Source of the DNA: Ailurus styani
Taxonomy: Eukaryota > Chordata > Mammalia > Carnivora > Ailuridae
DNA: 64,000 bases
Direction of reading: 5' to 3'
Assembly (NCBI GenBank): GCA_002007465.1
Contig: LNAC01001217.1
Location: forward strand, 62,001 to 126,000
Shown piece after piece: positions 47,876 to 59,935 of the stretch (positions are counted from its first letter, which is position 1; each line of letters begins with the position of its first letter). The notes below the pieces were generated by a model. It did not search any database. It saw only the letters and a list, made by a program, of their open reading frames with translations, and was not told the origin of the DNA. The position numbers and the translations under genes were made by a program.

Positions 47876-48157
47876 CTTGCACAGTGCATCCTATTTTATT
47901 GCTGAAATGGATACTTCTGCACCAGAATATGCCTGGTGTTCAAAAGCATCTCCCTGCCCCAGAATAGAGACCCACGGCCATGCGCCACCTACTGGAACGA
48001 TAGAAAACTACAGGCGTTTGTGGAGGTGGAAAAAGAAGTCCCCAAACCAGGATGGTGCTTGGTTGTCAAGCCAGGCTTCAGAGAGGTTTCCTCTTTACAC
48101 TGAGCACTTCCCCGAACTCCACGTGTGAACACAATCAAGTGGAGACCGTGGCCACAG
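47876..48157 (-). other. CFAP61: CFAP61 3'UTR
   Basis: About 280 bases after the stop, the minus strand has AATAAA at 47900-47895, then GCACTGTGCAAGACTTG and a T/GT-rich stretch (TTGTTTTTACATTGGGTGTT), the usual layout of a cleavage site near 47876. No repeat lies within. From here to the expected INSM1 start is about 7.4 kb. Confidence 0.65.
47895..47900 (-). terminator. CFAP61 poly(A) signal AATAAA
   Basis: Plus strand TTTATT within ctattttattgctg. Well placed after the stop and followed on the minus strand by a GT-rich downstream element. Confidence 0.6.
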
Positions 48158-48358
48158 CTAAATGATGCCTGGCCACGCGTACATGGGCAGGTGGTAGTGA
48201 TTATAGTGCAGATAGTCAAGAATGCTCTTCTCCATCAGTGGCTTGTAGATGGTTGCCTGGTAGACTCTTTTGAGATAATCCTGGGGCTTCTCCTTCAGGT
48301 TAATTTCCTCATCTTCTATCTGCCGGGCTAACTGTTCCATGGAAGGAAGGTCTTCCTC
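48158..48358 (-). CDS. CFAP61: CFAP61, last coding exon
   Basis: CFAP61 is an axonemal protein of the calmodulin- and spoke-associated complex, needed for radial-spoke assembly in cilia and sperm flagella. This exon starts after a good acceptor (minus strand TGTATTTTCCAG, AG at 48360-48359) and runs 201 bases in phase 0 from EEDLPSMEQLARQ to ...HYHLPMYAWPGII and a TAG at 48160-48158. It is charged and helical-looking (EDEEINLKEKPQ) and ends in an aromatic tail. The phase joins exactly to the exon at 55296-55386. Identification rests on synteny (the gene just upstream of INSM1 on the same strand), exon phase and coding quality. I cannot check the residues against a database. Confidence 0.85.
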   Translation of the reverse strand, partial: EEDLPSMEQLARQIEDEEINLKEKPQDYLKRVYQATIYKPLMEKSILDYLHYNHYHLPMYAWPGII

Positions 48359-48479
48359 CTGGAAAATACAGGAAGAGGCCAGATAACAGAAATTACTTGG
48401 ACAATTTAGAGGGCAGTTTCACTAAAATGAAAAAGAGCAATCACCTTCCCAAGGATGGTCTTTTTTCTCCCCTAGCTTT

Positions 48480-48765
48480 CTAAATTTTTTAATTTTTAAT
48501 TGTGGCAAAATGCACATAAGGTTTACTGCTTTAACCATTTTTTTAAATATAAAGGATAATTTGTTTAAATAGTAACCCGGGACACATATAGTCTTCCAAT
48601 TATGAGGAAAACAGAATGTGCCATGTAATCCTACTTTCTGTCTGCGAATCTACTACTCTAGGTTCTTCAAGTAAGTGGGATCAAACAGCATTTGTCTTCT
48701 TGTGACTGGCCTACTTCACTTGGTGTAATGTTCTCAAGGTTCAGCAAGAATAGTAATTTTAAGTT
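48480..48765 (-). mobile_element. L1 3'-end fragment (left part of the intronic L1)
   Basis: Plus strand: AATTGTGGCAAAATGCACAT..., CTACTCTAGGTTCTTCAAGT, GACTGGCCTACTTCACTTGG. Probably the 3' end of the same element that continues at 49.9 kb. An L1-like stretch also lies at about 48990-49145. Confidence 0.7.
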
Positions 48766-50835
48766 CTTAATCAGATAAAAATGATCTGTAGATCACACTT
48801 GTTTTAAAAAATAAGAAAGGAAGTTATTAACCACTTTTACATGAAAACTTCTAGAAGTTTCGTGTGGTTACAGTCCTCTCAAGAAATAGGATTTAAAAAC
48901 CCTTAAATTCTTAGTCAAGTCAAATTTCATTAACATCTTTAAAGATAAGGCTCAGAGAGAATACTTTTTTAAAGTTTAGATATGCTGTGCATATCTGTAA
49001 TATAGTGTTTTCCCAACATTTTATTATAAAAATATTCAAACAGAGGCAAATTGTACACTTAGCACCAGTGCACACACATCACTGAATTTCATGGCTAACA
49101 TTGTACCCTATTTGCTTCATCATACACCTGCCCATTGATAGGAGGTTATGCATGTCACTAAGGTTTGAGCTGCATGTGTTGTGAATACCACAGGAATTCC
49201 AAATTACCCCAACAAAAAAGTCACGGGAACTTTGATGGTGTATTTGCTTGAACTTCCAATAATTTTTTTTAATAGGAAGAAAGTAGATGACTTGCAGAGT
49301 TCTAATGGATCATTAATTTATTAATAGTCAGAATTTTATAGATAGGAAAATAAGTTGAAGTGATATGGAAGCATAATAGAGTTATCACTGGCTTATTTAA
49401 GTGAGACCCTACAAGGTGTTGGAGATTACACACACTTCACTTGGAAGAACAGTCAGTGGGGCTCAGAAGACTTCAGATTTGTATCAGCTCAGCAAAACAG
49501 TGACAGAGAAAAAGGCACCTGATGGCCAGGGCTCCCTAATGTTAGGGGGGCTGAAACATTTGAGCCCTGCCAGAATGTCCCTAAGCATATACTCCACAAG
49601 ATTCCTTAGTTTTTCAGAGAATTGAATCAAGCAAATATGACTTTACAAAAATCGTAGAAGATTTGGGTCTCATGATGTATGGTGCTTTTCTGACAATGGG
49701 GTAAATACTATAAAATCACAAAATGGAGCTTTTATCTAAGACAAATCCTGCTCTAGATTGCAAACAGATTTTTTGTGCATTTGTCTTTCATAGTGTGTCC
49801 TCTCTGTGTGACCATCTCCCCCTCATGTGACCATCTCCCCCCTCAGTGTGACCATCTCCCCTCTTCAGTATGACCATCTCTTGCCAACACTTGTCATTTC
49901 CTTTTTCTTTTTACAATAACCATCCCAGTGGGTGTGAAGTGGTATCTCACTGTAGTTCTGATTTGCATTTCCCTAATGATTAATGATATAACTCTTTCCA
50001 TGTAAGTGGTTTTACTTCTGGATTATCAGTTTTATTCCATTGACCTATATATCTGTCCTTATGTAAGTACTATGCTGTCCTGGTTTCAGATGAATTATAG
50101 TAAGTTTTCAAATTGTAAAATGTAAGTCCTTCAACATTTTTTATTCCCAAGATTCTTTTGGCTACTTGGAGTCTGTTGCGTTTCCTATAAATTTTTCCAT
50201 TTCTGTATAAGATGCCATTGGCTTTTGATAGGGTTGCAGTTAATGTATACATTTGCTTTGGGGAGTGCTGCCATTTTAACTATATTAAGTCTCCAATTCA
50301 TGAACACAAATGTCTTTCCATTTATTTAGCTTTGCTTTAATTTCTTTCAGAAATGTTTTGAGGTTTTCAGTGTACAAATCTTACACCTCCTGTTTAAATT
50401 TATTCCCAAGTATTTTATTCTTTTTGATGTTATTGTACATAGAACTGTCTTCTTAATTCCACTCTTGGATTATTTATTGCTAATGTAGACAACTGGTGAT
50501 TGTGTGTTGATATTGTAACCTGTAGCTTCGCTGAATTCATTCATTAGCTCTAGTATTTTGTAGATTCTTTCAGATTTTCTACATATAAGATGATGGCATC
50601 TCAGAATACAGTGTCACTTCATCCTTTCCAACGTGGATGCCTTTTAATTCTTTTTCCTGCTTACTTGCTCTGGCTAGAATTTCCAGTACAATGTTGAATG
50701 TAAGTGGTCAAAGCAGGCATCCTTGTCTTGTTCCAGACCCCAGAGCTAAAGTTTTCAGTCTTTCACTGAGTGTGGTTTTAGCTGTAGGTTTTTCATAGAT
50801 ACCCTTTATCAGGTTGAGGCAGTTCTCTTTTATTC

Positions 50836-50838
<3 letters not shown>

Positions 50839-50881
<43 letters not shown>

Positions 50882-50931
50882 CCTAGGGTGTGTGTGTGTG
50901 TGTGTGCGTGCGTGTGTGCATGTGCATGTGT
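50839..50931. repeat. Two (GT)n runs separated by a repeated TCCTAG
   Basis: TTCCTAG(GT)n at 50839-50879 is followed by CTCCTAGG(GT)n at 50888-50931, within the old L1. Confidence 0.9.
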
Positions 50932-51282
50932 TTTACCACAAAACTATGTTTGATTTAGTCAAATGCTTCTTCTGTATCAATAGAGATGACCGCATTATTT
51001 TCCTCCCTTCATTCTATTACTGTGGTATATTACACTGATTGGTTTTTATATGGTGAACCACTCTTACATTCTTGGGGTAAATCTCATTTGGCCATGGTGT
51101 ATAATGCTTATGATATACTGCTGGATTTAATTGGCTAGTATTCTGTTGAAGATTTTGGGGTCTAAATTCATAAGAGATATTGGTCTGTAGTTCTCTTCCC
51201 TTTTGATGTCTTTGGCTTTGGTATCAGGATAATGCTGGCCTCAAAGAATGGGCTGGAAAGTATTCCTTTCCCAACCCTCCTT

Positions 51283-51301
51283 TTTTTTTTTTTTTTTTTT
51301 T
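51283..51301. repeat. Poly-T run
   Basis: About 19 T within the reverse L1; low-complexity growth. Confidence 0.85.
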
Positions 51302-51598
51302 GAGAAGTTAGAGAAGGATTACTGTTAATTCTTTAAATGTTTGGTAGAATTTGCCAGCAAACTATCTAGTCTTGAGCTTTTTTTTTGTCATGAAGTTTTT
51401 GATTGAGTCAATACCTTTACTTATTACAGGCCTGTTGAGATTTTTTTTATTTCTTTTGCATCAGCTTTGTGGTTTCTATGTTCCTAGAAATTTGTCCATT
51501 TCATCCAGGTTATCTAGTTGGTTGGCACGCAATTGTTCATAGTATTCTCTTATAATCCTTTGTTATTTCTGTAAGATCAGTGGAAATCTTCCCACTTT

Positions 51599-51782
51599 CC
51601 TTTCTCCTTCTCCTTCTTCTTTGTCTTCTCTTTAAGAGAGGAAGAGGGAAAGGGAGACTCTTAAGCAGGCTCCATACCCAGTGTGGAGCACAACTTGGGA
51701 CTCAATCTCACAACCCTGAGATCATGACCTGAGCTAAAATCAAGAGCCATACACTTAACTGACTGAGCCAGCCAGGCACCCA
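51599..51782 (-). mobile_element. CAN SINE inserted into L1
   Basis: Reverse-complement SINE ending ...ACTGAGCCAGCCAGGCACC, with TCCCACTTT at 51590-51598 and again at 51783-51791. It interrupts the L1 of the CFAP61 last intron. Confidence 0.9.
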
Positions 51783-52564
51783 TCCCACTTTGATTTCTGA
51801 TTTTAGTAATTGGTGTCTTTATCCTTAGTCTAGCTAAAGGTTTGTTAATTTTGTTAATCTTTTCAAAGAACTATCTTTTGTTTTCACCAATTTTCTTTGT
51901 TGGTTTTCTACTCCCTACTTCATGTATCTCTACTCTAATTTTTATAATTTCCTTTTTTCTGCTAGCATGGGGTTTAGTTTGGTTTCCTTAAGGTATAAAA
52001 TTTGGTTAGTGATTTGAGATATTTCCTTTTCACAACTCCAGGCATTTACAGCTATGAATTTCCCTCTGAAAACTGCTCTAGGTGTATCCCATTACTTTTG
52101 GTATGTTGTGATTTTGTTTTCATTTGTTTCTAAGTATTTCTAATATCTCATTTGATTTCTTCTTTAAAATCAAAGAAGTTGCTTAAGAATCTGTGTTTAA
52201 TTTCCACAATATTATGAAATTATTTCCTTCTGTTTTTAATTTCCGGTTTTATTCCACTGCTGTTGGAGAATATACTTTGTATGATTTAAATCTTTTAAAA
52301 TTTGTTGACACTTGTTTTGTGGCCCAACATATGGCCTGTCTTGGAGAATGCTCCAGGTATGCTTAAGAACAGTGTTCATTCTGCTGTTGTTGAGTAGAGT
52401 GTTCTGTGTGTATCTGTTAGGTCTCTTTGGTTTGTAGTGTTGTCTAAATCCCCTATTTTCTTACTGATCTTCTATCTGGTTGTTCTATCCATTATTGAAA
52501 GTGAGATATTGAATTTCCCAGCTCTTAATTTAGAACCACTTATTCCTTCATTTGTATCAACAGT

Positions 52565-52570
52565 TCTATC

Positions 52571-52621
<51 letters not shown>

Positions 52622-52647
52622 ATCTATTATCTATCTATCTATCTATC

Positions 52648-52681
<34 letters not shown>

Positions 52682-52702
52682 ATCTATCGATCGATCAATC
52701 GA
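52565..52702. repeat. Compound (TCTA)n tetranucleotide microsatellite
   Basis: About 138 bases of TCTA units with regular CATC and TTA interruptions, ending in ATCGATCGATCAATCGAT. It sits in L1-derived DNA and is likely highly polymorphic. Confidence 0.92.
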
Positions 52703-54324
52703 TTTTGTTGTTAGGTGCATATATTTTTATAAGTATTATCTTTTTGAAGCATGATCTTGACTATACGAAATTTCACTTTGGTCAGTGACTCTCTGGCTTA
52801 AGCCACTGCTAAATGCAGTCCCAGTGGATTTATAATCTGTTCCTCTTTACTTCCACAAAAGGACTCGTGAAGTCTTACAATGAGCTTGTTTTTAAAATAA
52901 ACGACACATAGATTTGAGATGGCTTATAATAACAAAGATAACAGTCTTTAATTCCTTTCTCTTCATGTGGAAGGAGAGCTATAGGATATCAGAGCTAATG
53001 GGATTGGACTCCTGTACTTTGCTAAAGCCAAGCTAGAAAGTGAAATGAAATGGGTTACATTCATCTCAGTATTTGAGAAGAAGAATTACCATTATTCTTT
53101 AGTGAAGGCTAGCTCTTTCTTGTCCTATGGCCAGACTCTTAAAGGAACTCCAGCATGTCTGCTTATCGGAGCACTGTTTCCACTGCCATCCAGTCTCCAC
53201 CAGTGTTACTTGTGGGGGCCGGCACCTCCTGGGAGCTGTTCTTCTGTGCCCTTTACTTGCACATGTTCCCTCCTTTATTCCTCCCACAGCTCTCTGAGGC
53301 GGGAACAGGTTGTCCCTGCTCCACAGGGATCTGAGCTAGAGGCAGACACCACTGCATGCACCAATTCTTCCTGTGACCTTGACTACTTGACAAATGGAAA
53401 TGCAGAAAGCAGCATAAGCCCCCAGTAGAGGCTTTTCTTCCAGAAGTTTCATTTTCCAGAAATCTAGAAACCACAAGAATGGTGGGGGAGCCCTCGGTGT
53501 GTCTTCCACAAATGTTCATGGTCCCTTCTGGTCTACTGAAAGGGCGTGTTGTCCGTGCTGACTTCACACATAACAAACTAACCCAGAACAGATGTCTGTC
53601 CCTGGATAAAAGGTTGAGGGGGTCTCGGTGAGGGCCATGAAAAGCGACTATTGTTGGGTTTGTTAGATTACTTGGAAGAATGAGAGGAAAGCTTCCCTTT
53701 TAAGCTTGGTGCCTAAAACCCATTGGCTCTGTGCAAAATATTAATGGAGGAGCTTGATTCTGGGGTGTAGAAGGATTCAGGCACAGAGTTTTGATGTGAT
53801 AACTAGAAAACTAATGAGTCTTTACTATGGTGCAGTAATGAACCACAGAATACATTTTGAGAGGAAGAGAGGGACCTAAGGAGTTGAGTGAAATTCAGTA
53901 AACTCCAGGCTCACAACTCAAGCTCATGTTTCAACCTGAGCTGACTCCCTCAGTTTTAGCATGAAGTGAGGGACCTGTTGGACATGTAGCATTTATTCAA
54001 ATTTGAGTGACTTCAGCAGGCGATGACCTTCATGGCCACAGTCCCCTCGGCCTCCCTCATATTACCTGTTTGGTTCCTATCTGTGTGGATCCTAAAAAAA
54101 ACCACGTTTGATTTATATTTTAAACCTATTTCCCCCAATTTGAATCTGCTTCAGATTAGTACAGTTATTTCAATTTCCCATCTTGGACCCCAGGCATAAA
54201 ACTGAAAAGGGGGCAGGCAATGAAGAGGAGGTACCAAGCCACACAGTTTAGTCCATATGGTTCACTGCCTGTATTCCTGGCTTCAGAGCAAGAGATTCTT
54301 GAGTTTGAGGCTTGCTGGCCACAG

Positions 54325-54480
54325 CCTAGCTGTGAAACCCATAGCAGGTCATTTAAAACCTTTCAGCTTTAGCCTCCTCATTGATAAAGTCAAAACTATG
54401 ACAATAGAGTGTCCTGAATGCTCTTGTTATGGTTAAGTGAGGTGGTTCATGCAGTCGGGACTTGGCACATGATCTGTGCT
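54325..54480 (+). mobile_element. MIR SINE fragment
   Basis: TAGCTGTGAAACCCATAGCA, AGCCTCCTCATTGATAAAGT, ACTTGGCACATGATCTGTG. Confidence 0.65.
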
Positions 54481-55295
54481 GCCCAAGATGGTGGCCCACA
54501 CCTGGGAACCTTCAAGGGGCCCAGGTGCTCTCAAGTGGAAGTGATAACAGAGTCATAGGACTTGACCATGGAGACAGTAAAACACAGTGAGGCTAAGCTG
54601 TGCCCTGGCTCTTGTCCAAGTGGAGAAAGGGAGAATCTAGGATGGATATCTGACAACTTTTTGAGGATAGATGCTAATATTTCACAGCTCCCGTAAGGAC
54701 TCTCATGTTGAATGAAAGAATTTAATTTGGAGTTTCACAAATATTTCACAATTTACATTGCAGAGTCAAATTTCTTGCTGAGCATGGAGACTTGGGGGAA
54801 TGTAGTCTAACTTCCACTGAATTCTCTATCAATTTGAGAAAGAAGTTTTGGTTATTAAAGTGGTGTGTTTGGACATCTTATGTCTTCCCCTTACATCTGT
54901 ATAACAACACGCACACACGTACATAGGTGCACACATGTTTAGTGAATGGCTGGCCAGTGTGGGCAGAAACTAAAGGAATGCAATGTTCATTCTTGAGAAC
55001 AAGTAGATAAAACTCAGACCCAGTTTCCAGTTGACACTGCCTATTAGCTGATAATGGAAATATAGTTATGTGTAAAAAGGAAAAAGAAATCTGCCTCTCC
55101 CAAAAAGATTTAAATAATCCACTTTTCAGGAAATATCACAATGTTCTCATACTCCATAGCTTGTTTATAGGAAGTATAGTTGGTTTTAAAAATAAAACCA
55201 AAAAGGGGACTGTAGAGAAAAGTCTAAATGATCAACAACTATAAACTGCTTGTAATTTTCAAGGAATAACTCACATATCTATTAATCACTCTTAC

Positions 55296-55386
55296 CTCCT
55301 TGGAGGTCAAGATCTGGCGTAACTCTTTCCTTAGATCAATAAAACGATCGTGAAAGAGGGCCATGCACCATGGTTCCATGAAGTAG
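55296..55386 (-). CDS. CFAP61: CFAP61, penultimate coding exon
   Basis: A 91-base exon with acceptor TTTCTTTCCTCCCTAG (AG at 55388-55387) and donor GAG|GTAAGA (GT at 55295-55294). It starts with one base of a split codon and then encodes YFMEPWCMALFHDRFIDLRK...LTSKE, ending in phase 0, which matches the phase-0 start of the last exon. The aromatic, charged sequence has no stop and reads into the terminal exon 6.9 kb away. Together they encode about 97 C-terminal residues of a protein of roughly 1,200; the other exons lie to the right, beyond this window or unrecognised. Confidence 0.85.
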
Positions 55387-55439
55387 CTAGGGAGGAAAGA
55401 AAAGATTCGGTTAGCTGGAAACCCTCTCATTACCACTAA

Positions 55440-55950
55440 TAAAGTATTTACCTGCTTTTTTGCCTTTATAAATTACAGTTCTGGCCCCTTTGCAATCGTT
55501 TGCTCACAAAATGCCGCGTGGAACAGCCTGGCCAATCAATTTTTTAAATGGATGTTCCTGATGTAAGGCCAGGTTCCATAATTACATTTAAAGTGGTTTA
55601 ATTCAGAGCTGGGGCAAGACCCAGTGAAGAATCCTGATTTTATCAGAATTTAAAAGCCTGAAGACTTGTAAAGAACGGTGTCTCCATTATCTGCCCTCAT
55701 TTGAGAAAAACAGATTGTAGGATTAGCTGAACTGCTGCATAAACAAATTACATTTGGGTAGACAATAACACAAACGTTGTGCATCATTAAGGCTTCTGGA
55801 TTAATAATGACCAGAAAAACAGGCCACATCGGTGTTCAACATGGTCTCCGTACAATTGCACTGATGCTTAATTGAATCTCTTTTTAGGAGAGCAGCTCTT
55901 TTGGTGTTTATATTGGCTAACTCTTCACTGAAAACTGTTTGAGTAAATGC
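55440..55950. promoter_or_regulatory. Repeat-free intronic block rich in homeodomain cores (candidate enhancer)
   Basis: About 500 bases directly upstream of the CFAP61 penultimate exon with no repeats, several retained CpGs (GCCGCGTGG, AACGTTG, CATCGGTG) and many TAAT/ATTA cores (AATTACA, GGATTAATAATGACC, GCTTAATTGAATC). This composition is typical of conserved developmental enhancers. INSM1, 15 kb away, would be the natural target. Inference from composition only. Confidence 0.35.
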
Positions 55951-56446
55951 TTTCTTACCTGGGGAACAATAAGGCCCTCCTTTATTCCCAGGCGATCGCT
56001 GAAAATCTAATGCATTCTTGGAGGACTGAACACATTTATTGGTATTTTAACTTTTATTTTATTTTAATGCCAAGTGTTTTGGAACTGGAAACATCACTTC
56101 TTTGGCACTGGGGACACACTGGGTTTCACTCTTTTCTGGAGGTGAGTTTGTTGTTGCCATTTCAGCTAATAGATGCCGTGTGTGCACAGGGGAAGAAAAA
56201 ACTGGGGCCCACGTGCAGACAAGCACCTTCTGTTTCCCCAGACTTGAAGTTAATTCTTAGAGAAGGAGGTGGAGGTGATGAGTCCCAGGGACCACCAAGG
56301 TGTCAAAGGACAAGTATCATGACAACAGTCTGTGCTATGCTCAGCGTGATCAGAGCTGAGCTTGATCAGTTATTACCTATCACCTATTTGCTTGACCAGA
56401 ATGTGACCCAATTTCATGCTTAATTACCTCTTTTGTTGTTATTTGT

Positions 56447-56850
56447 TCAGCTATTAATTCCACTAATATTTACTGAACATTCATCATGTGCCCAGCACTG
56501 TTCTGGGTGCAGGACACGCATCCTGCCACTGGGAAGCTTATATTCAAGTGATGAATAATAATAAATAAATATACAGTGTGTTGGATAATGAGAACTCCTT
56601 AGGAGAAAAAAACAAGTCAGGCAAAGATGTGGGGTGGGCAGCAAAGGAGGGCTCAGGGAGTAAAAACCCGAGGGGAGGGGAAAAGGGAGCTACGCAGAGA
56701 TCTGGGGCAAGAGCATTCCGGAGAGAGAGAACAGCAGGTGCAAAGGCCTGGAGGCAGGAGTGCATATGCAGAGCACTCAGAGAGTCCGAGTGGTGAGAAG
56801 AGGGGGAGTGGTAAGGGGTGAGCTCAGGATGGGATGGGAGGGAAGGATGC
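56447..56850 (-). mobile_element. L2 LINE fragment
   Basis: TTTACTGAACATTCATCATG, GTGCCCAGCACTGTTCTGG, then GAACAGCAGGTGCAAAGGCC, the same L2 family and orientation as at 9.2 kb. Confidence 0.7.
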
Positions 56851-56886
56851 TCCTAGAGCCAGGAGTACAGTTCGGACTATGGTGTA

Positions 56887-57340
56887 TAGTAGTCTCCCTG
56901 TATGGGCGATTTCACTTTCTGTGGTTTCAGCTACCCCAAGGTCAACCATGGTCTGGAAGCAGGTGGTCCTCCTGACATATCATCACAAGGTCAGCAGTAG
57001 CCTCACACTATGTCGCAATGCCTGTGTCATTCACCTCGCTTCACCTGGTCATGTTGGGCATCTCTCATCATCCCAAGAAGGATGAATACAGAATGAGAAG
57101 GTATTTTGACAGAGACCACATGCACATACCTTTTATTAAGTATATGGCTATAATTGTTCCCTATTATTATTAGCCATTGCTGTTACTCTCTTACTATGTC
57201 TAATTTATAAACTAAACTTTATCATAGGTATGTATGCATAGAAAAATCCAGTGTACACAGGGCTCTGTACTACCCGTGGCTTTAGGCATTCACTGGGGGT
57301 CTTGGAAGATATTCCCTCGGGTAAGGGGGGACCACAGTAA
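56887..57340. mobile_element. Tigger-type (TcMar) DNA transposon fossil
   Basis: Begins AGTCTCCCTGTATGGGCGAT, TTTCTGTGGTTTCAGCTACC, and ends GGCATTCACTGGGGGTCTTG ... GGGTAAGGGGGGACC, the inverted ends of a Tigger-class element. The middle is deleted and no transposase frame remains. It abuts the L2 at 56.4-56.85 kb. Confidence 0.75.
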
Positions 57341-58029
57341 TCACTCCATGGCCACCCAGCTCAGCACTAGCAAGCCACAGGTATCACACAGAGCTCCAAA
57401 AAAGAATGAAAGCACATTGCACTGTGTACATTCTATACTGCCTGCCCTGATCAGTCTTCCGTTAGGATAGAGTCAAGTTCTACTAAATAAAGAGGTGACA
57501 AAACTCTGCAAAGTGCCCCAAGATGGGCAATATTGTGAAAAAGAGCCTCACTGGGAAGAGAGGGAAAGTCATACATGAAACTGGGGTTTCAGAATGGTCT
57601 CACTAAGCCCCGCAGCAAGCAAGGCTGAGGGTGTCAGAAGGGCACACTGTGGAATTCCGTCGGAGGAAACCTGCTCACCTCTGGAATTACTCAAGGCCAC
57701 CTAATTCTTAGCGAATGGAGCTGAGTTGATGACAGTTCGGCTGGGGTTCTGGGTGGCCAGCGTCCAACCTCCATCTAATTCCTGGAGCAAAAGCATCGGT
57801 GCCGCGCTGGCCACCTCCAGGATGGGCCCAGTGGGGTGATGTTTTGACATATCTCGGAAGAGTAGCTTCTTGGACCAAAGTATTGATTACAGACTATGTC
57901 CAGACACTTAAGCACAGCCTTGCCCAGATGGTCCCTGCTTCAGGGAATTGTGGATGTGCCAAGCTTGAAACTGTCATAATTCCTAAGTTAGGAACCAATG
58001 GTCCCCTTTTTATATTCTTAAAATTAATT

Positions 58030-58195
58030 AATTATTGACCAGAGCAGGGGGAGGGGCAGAGAGAGAGAGAATCTCAAGCTGACTCCCCACTGAGCACGAG
58101 TCTGGATTCGGGACTCGATCCCAGGGCCCTGAGATCATGACATGGGCTGAAATTGGAAGCTTAAATTATGGCACCACCCAGGGGCCCAGCAACAG
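58030..58195 (-). mobile_element. CAN SINE, diverged
   Basis: Reverse-complement body: GGGGCAGAGAGAGAGAGAATC, GAGATCATGACATGGGCTGA and CACCACCCAGGGGCCC. No clear target-site duplication was seen. Confidence 0.8.
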
Positions 58196-59230
58196 ACCCT
58201 TTTGAATTTGTGGTTCCCTTCCCTCCATTGCTGAGATCCCACCTGTGTGTTTCCACTCTCTTGATCTCGGGATCTACAGCCACATCCTTCTAGGTGCCAC
58301 ATCTTAGTCTCTCTGCCTTTCTCACCCCTGCATGGCCCTGCTCCCACAACCCAGGTCCAGTGTCCCAGTCTTTGCTCCATGCCCTCCACCCCCGCGGGCT
58401 TCACAGAGGGAACCCTGGGGAAACCCCACTTCCGGAAGGTCGCAGCCCGCCCACTGACTAACATATTCCCTTACTCTCTGTCCACAGAGGAAGTTGGATG
58501 TTTTTGCAAAGTTCTTCTTTGCTGCCTTTGAAACTCTCCATGCCTCTCACACCAGTGCTCAGTCCAGCAGAAAGGGCACCTGGGTATTTGATGACCTCTT
58601 GTCTCATCACAGTACCCTGAAAGGCTTGCAGACCAGTGACCTGGGAGACCTGAAATCTTATTTCTCCCGCACTTCTACCAGGGTCTCCTATCAGAAAACA
58701 TTTTGGGACCCTCATCCAGAAGGTGACAATCCCTGTAGCGAACTATTTATTACCTATATTCCTGGGATTCATCTGTGGCAGCCGCTTTCACTTACAAAAG
58801 AGAAAGTTTTGTAGAACTCTATATGGCTTTTCTTTCTCTCTTGAAAAAGAACTCCTGGGTTCCATTAAAGCAAAGTGTAGTAATGAGAAGAGACACCCTA
58901 GAAGCCAAAGCAGTTGGCTGACTTCCGAAGGCTCCTTCTCGGTTTGAGTGCAGCTTCAGTGGGGTGTCTGACTCGGGGTCGTGAAATGCTAAGGCTCCCG
59001 AGGCGTGGGGGAGAGGGGAGAGAGCTGGTCACCAGCAAGAGGAGTGTGTGGGCGCCTACCCTGCCTGGAGACCAGCTTCTGCACACCTGTCTGTGACCTC
59101 AGGTTTCTCAGAGCCTGCCACCCGGATCACGCTAAAGATGCATAAAGTGACATCCTTAGCCTGGGGTAAAACAATGATTCCAGACTCGGGTGAATCCCTG
59201 AACAGGAGTCCCACTGGAAGGTCATCCATT

Positions 59231-59374
59231 CTTTTTTTTTTTTTTTAGATTTTATTTATTTATTTGAGAGAGGGAGAGCACAAGTCGGGGAGAGAGGGGC
59301 AGAGGGAGAAGCAGCCTCCTCACCAAGCAGGGAGTCAGACACTGGACTTGATCACAAGACCCTGGATCATGGGT
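59231..59374 (-). mobile_element. CAN SINE, 5'-truncated
   Basis: T-run, AGATTTTATTTATTTATTTG and a body that stops after CAAGACCCTGGATCATG. Flanked by GGTCATCCATT (59220-59230) and GGTCATCTATT (59375-59385), so the truncation happened at insertion. Confidence 0.88.
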
Positions 59375-59935
59375 GGTCATCTATTGTGATTGCACCTCTG
59401 ATCAGATGGCACATAGAACCGAATGGGATTTTGGAAGAAAATGACTAGCAGATAGTCTGCAGTTTCCAAGATGCCCTCCGTATGTTCTGCTTAAATTAGG
59501 ATTCAGGTCAGGCTCTTGAGTAGGTACATAATTAGCAACATCTCCATTGTAAGATGAAGTAGCTGCTATTTCGTAGGGTGGGCGTTAGGTATAAGGTGTT
59601 TTTGATAGTGGTGAAAAGGACTGGGTCCCTTTGATTAAGAGGGAAAAATGTACTCAAAAATCTATACAGAGAAGAATCACATTTGCAAGGTTCTTCCCCA
59701 GTTCTTACAGAAACTGCTTCTTCTGGTTGTGATTTTTAAGGGCTCACCAGATGACTTTAGAGCAGCCACTATGATGAGGACCCCTATCCCTTTGTTCAAG
59801 CTCTGGGCTGTGGTCCTTGGTCATTTTCCATTCATAGCCCCAAGTAGCTCTGTCCCTGTCTGTAAGTCACTTCCACAATCCCCCAGACCTTGTTTGCTTC
59901 TGACAAATTAACTTGTTTTAATTAGTATATTTTAT

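Larger units (their letters stand above)
49880..52760 (-). mobile_element. Degenerate L1 body (reverse ORF2 region) in CFAP61 intron
   Basis: Plus strand reads antisense L1: GGGTGTGAAGTGGTATCTCA, TTTATTCCCAAGTATTTTAT, GCATCCTTGTCTTGTTCC, ATATTGGTCTGTAGTTCTC, GTTCATAGTATTCTCTTATA, CTATCCATTATTGAAAGTG. No intact frame remains. It is interrupted by GT, poly-T and TCTA microsatellites and one SINE, and lies in the same orientation as CFAP61. Confidence 0.85.
48359..55295 (-). other. CFAP61: CFAP61 last intron
   Basis: Bounded by GTAAGA at 55295 and CCAG at 48359. It holds a long degenerate minus-strand L1 with a SINE and microsatellites inside it (48.5-52.8 kb), a MIR at 54.3 kb and otherwise unique DNA. 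No further exon was recognised in it. Confidence 0.75.

Noticed and set aside
58494..58814. Plus-strand open frame of 106 codons
   Set aside because: Antisense to CFAP61, no recognisable domain, no splice or promoter context, and an overlapping frame on the other strand.
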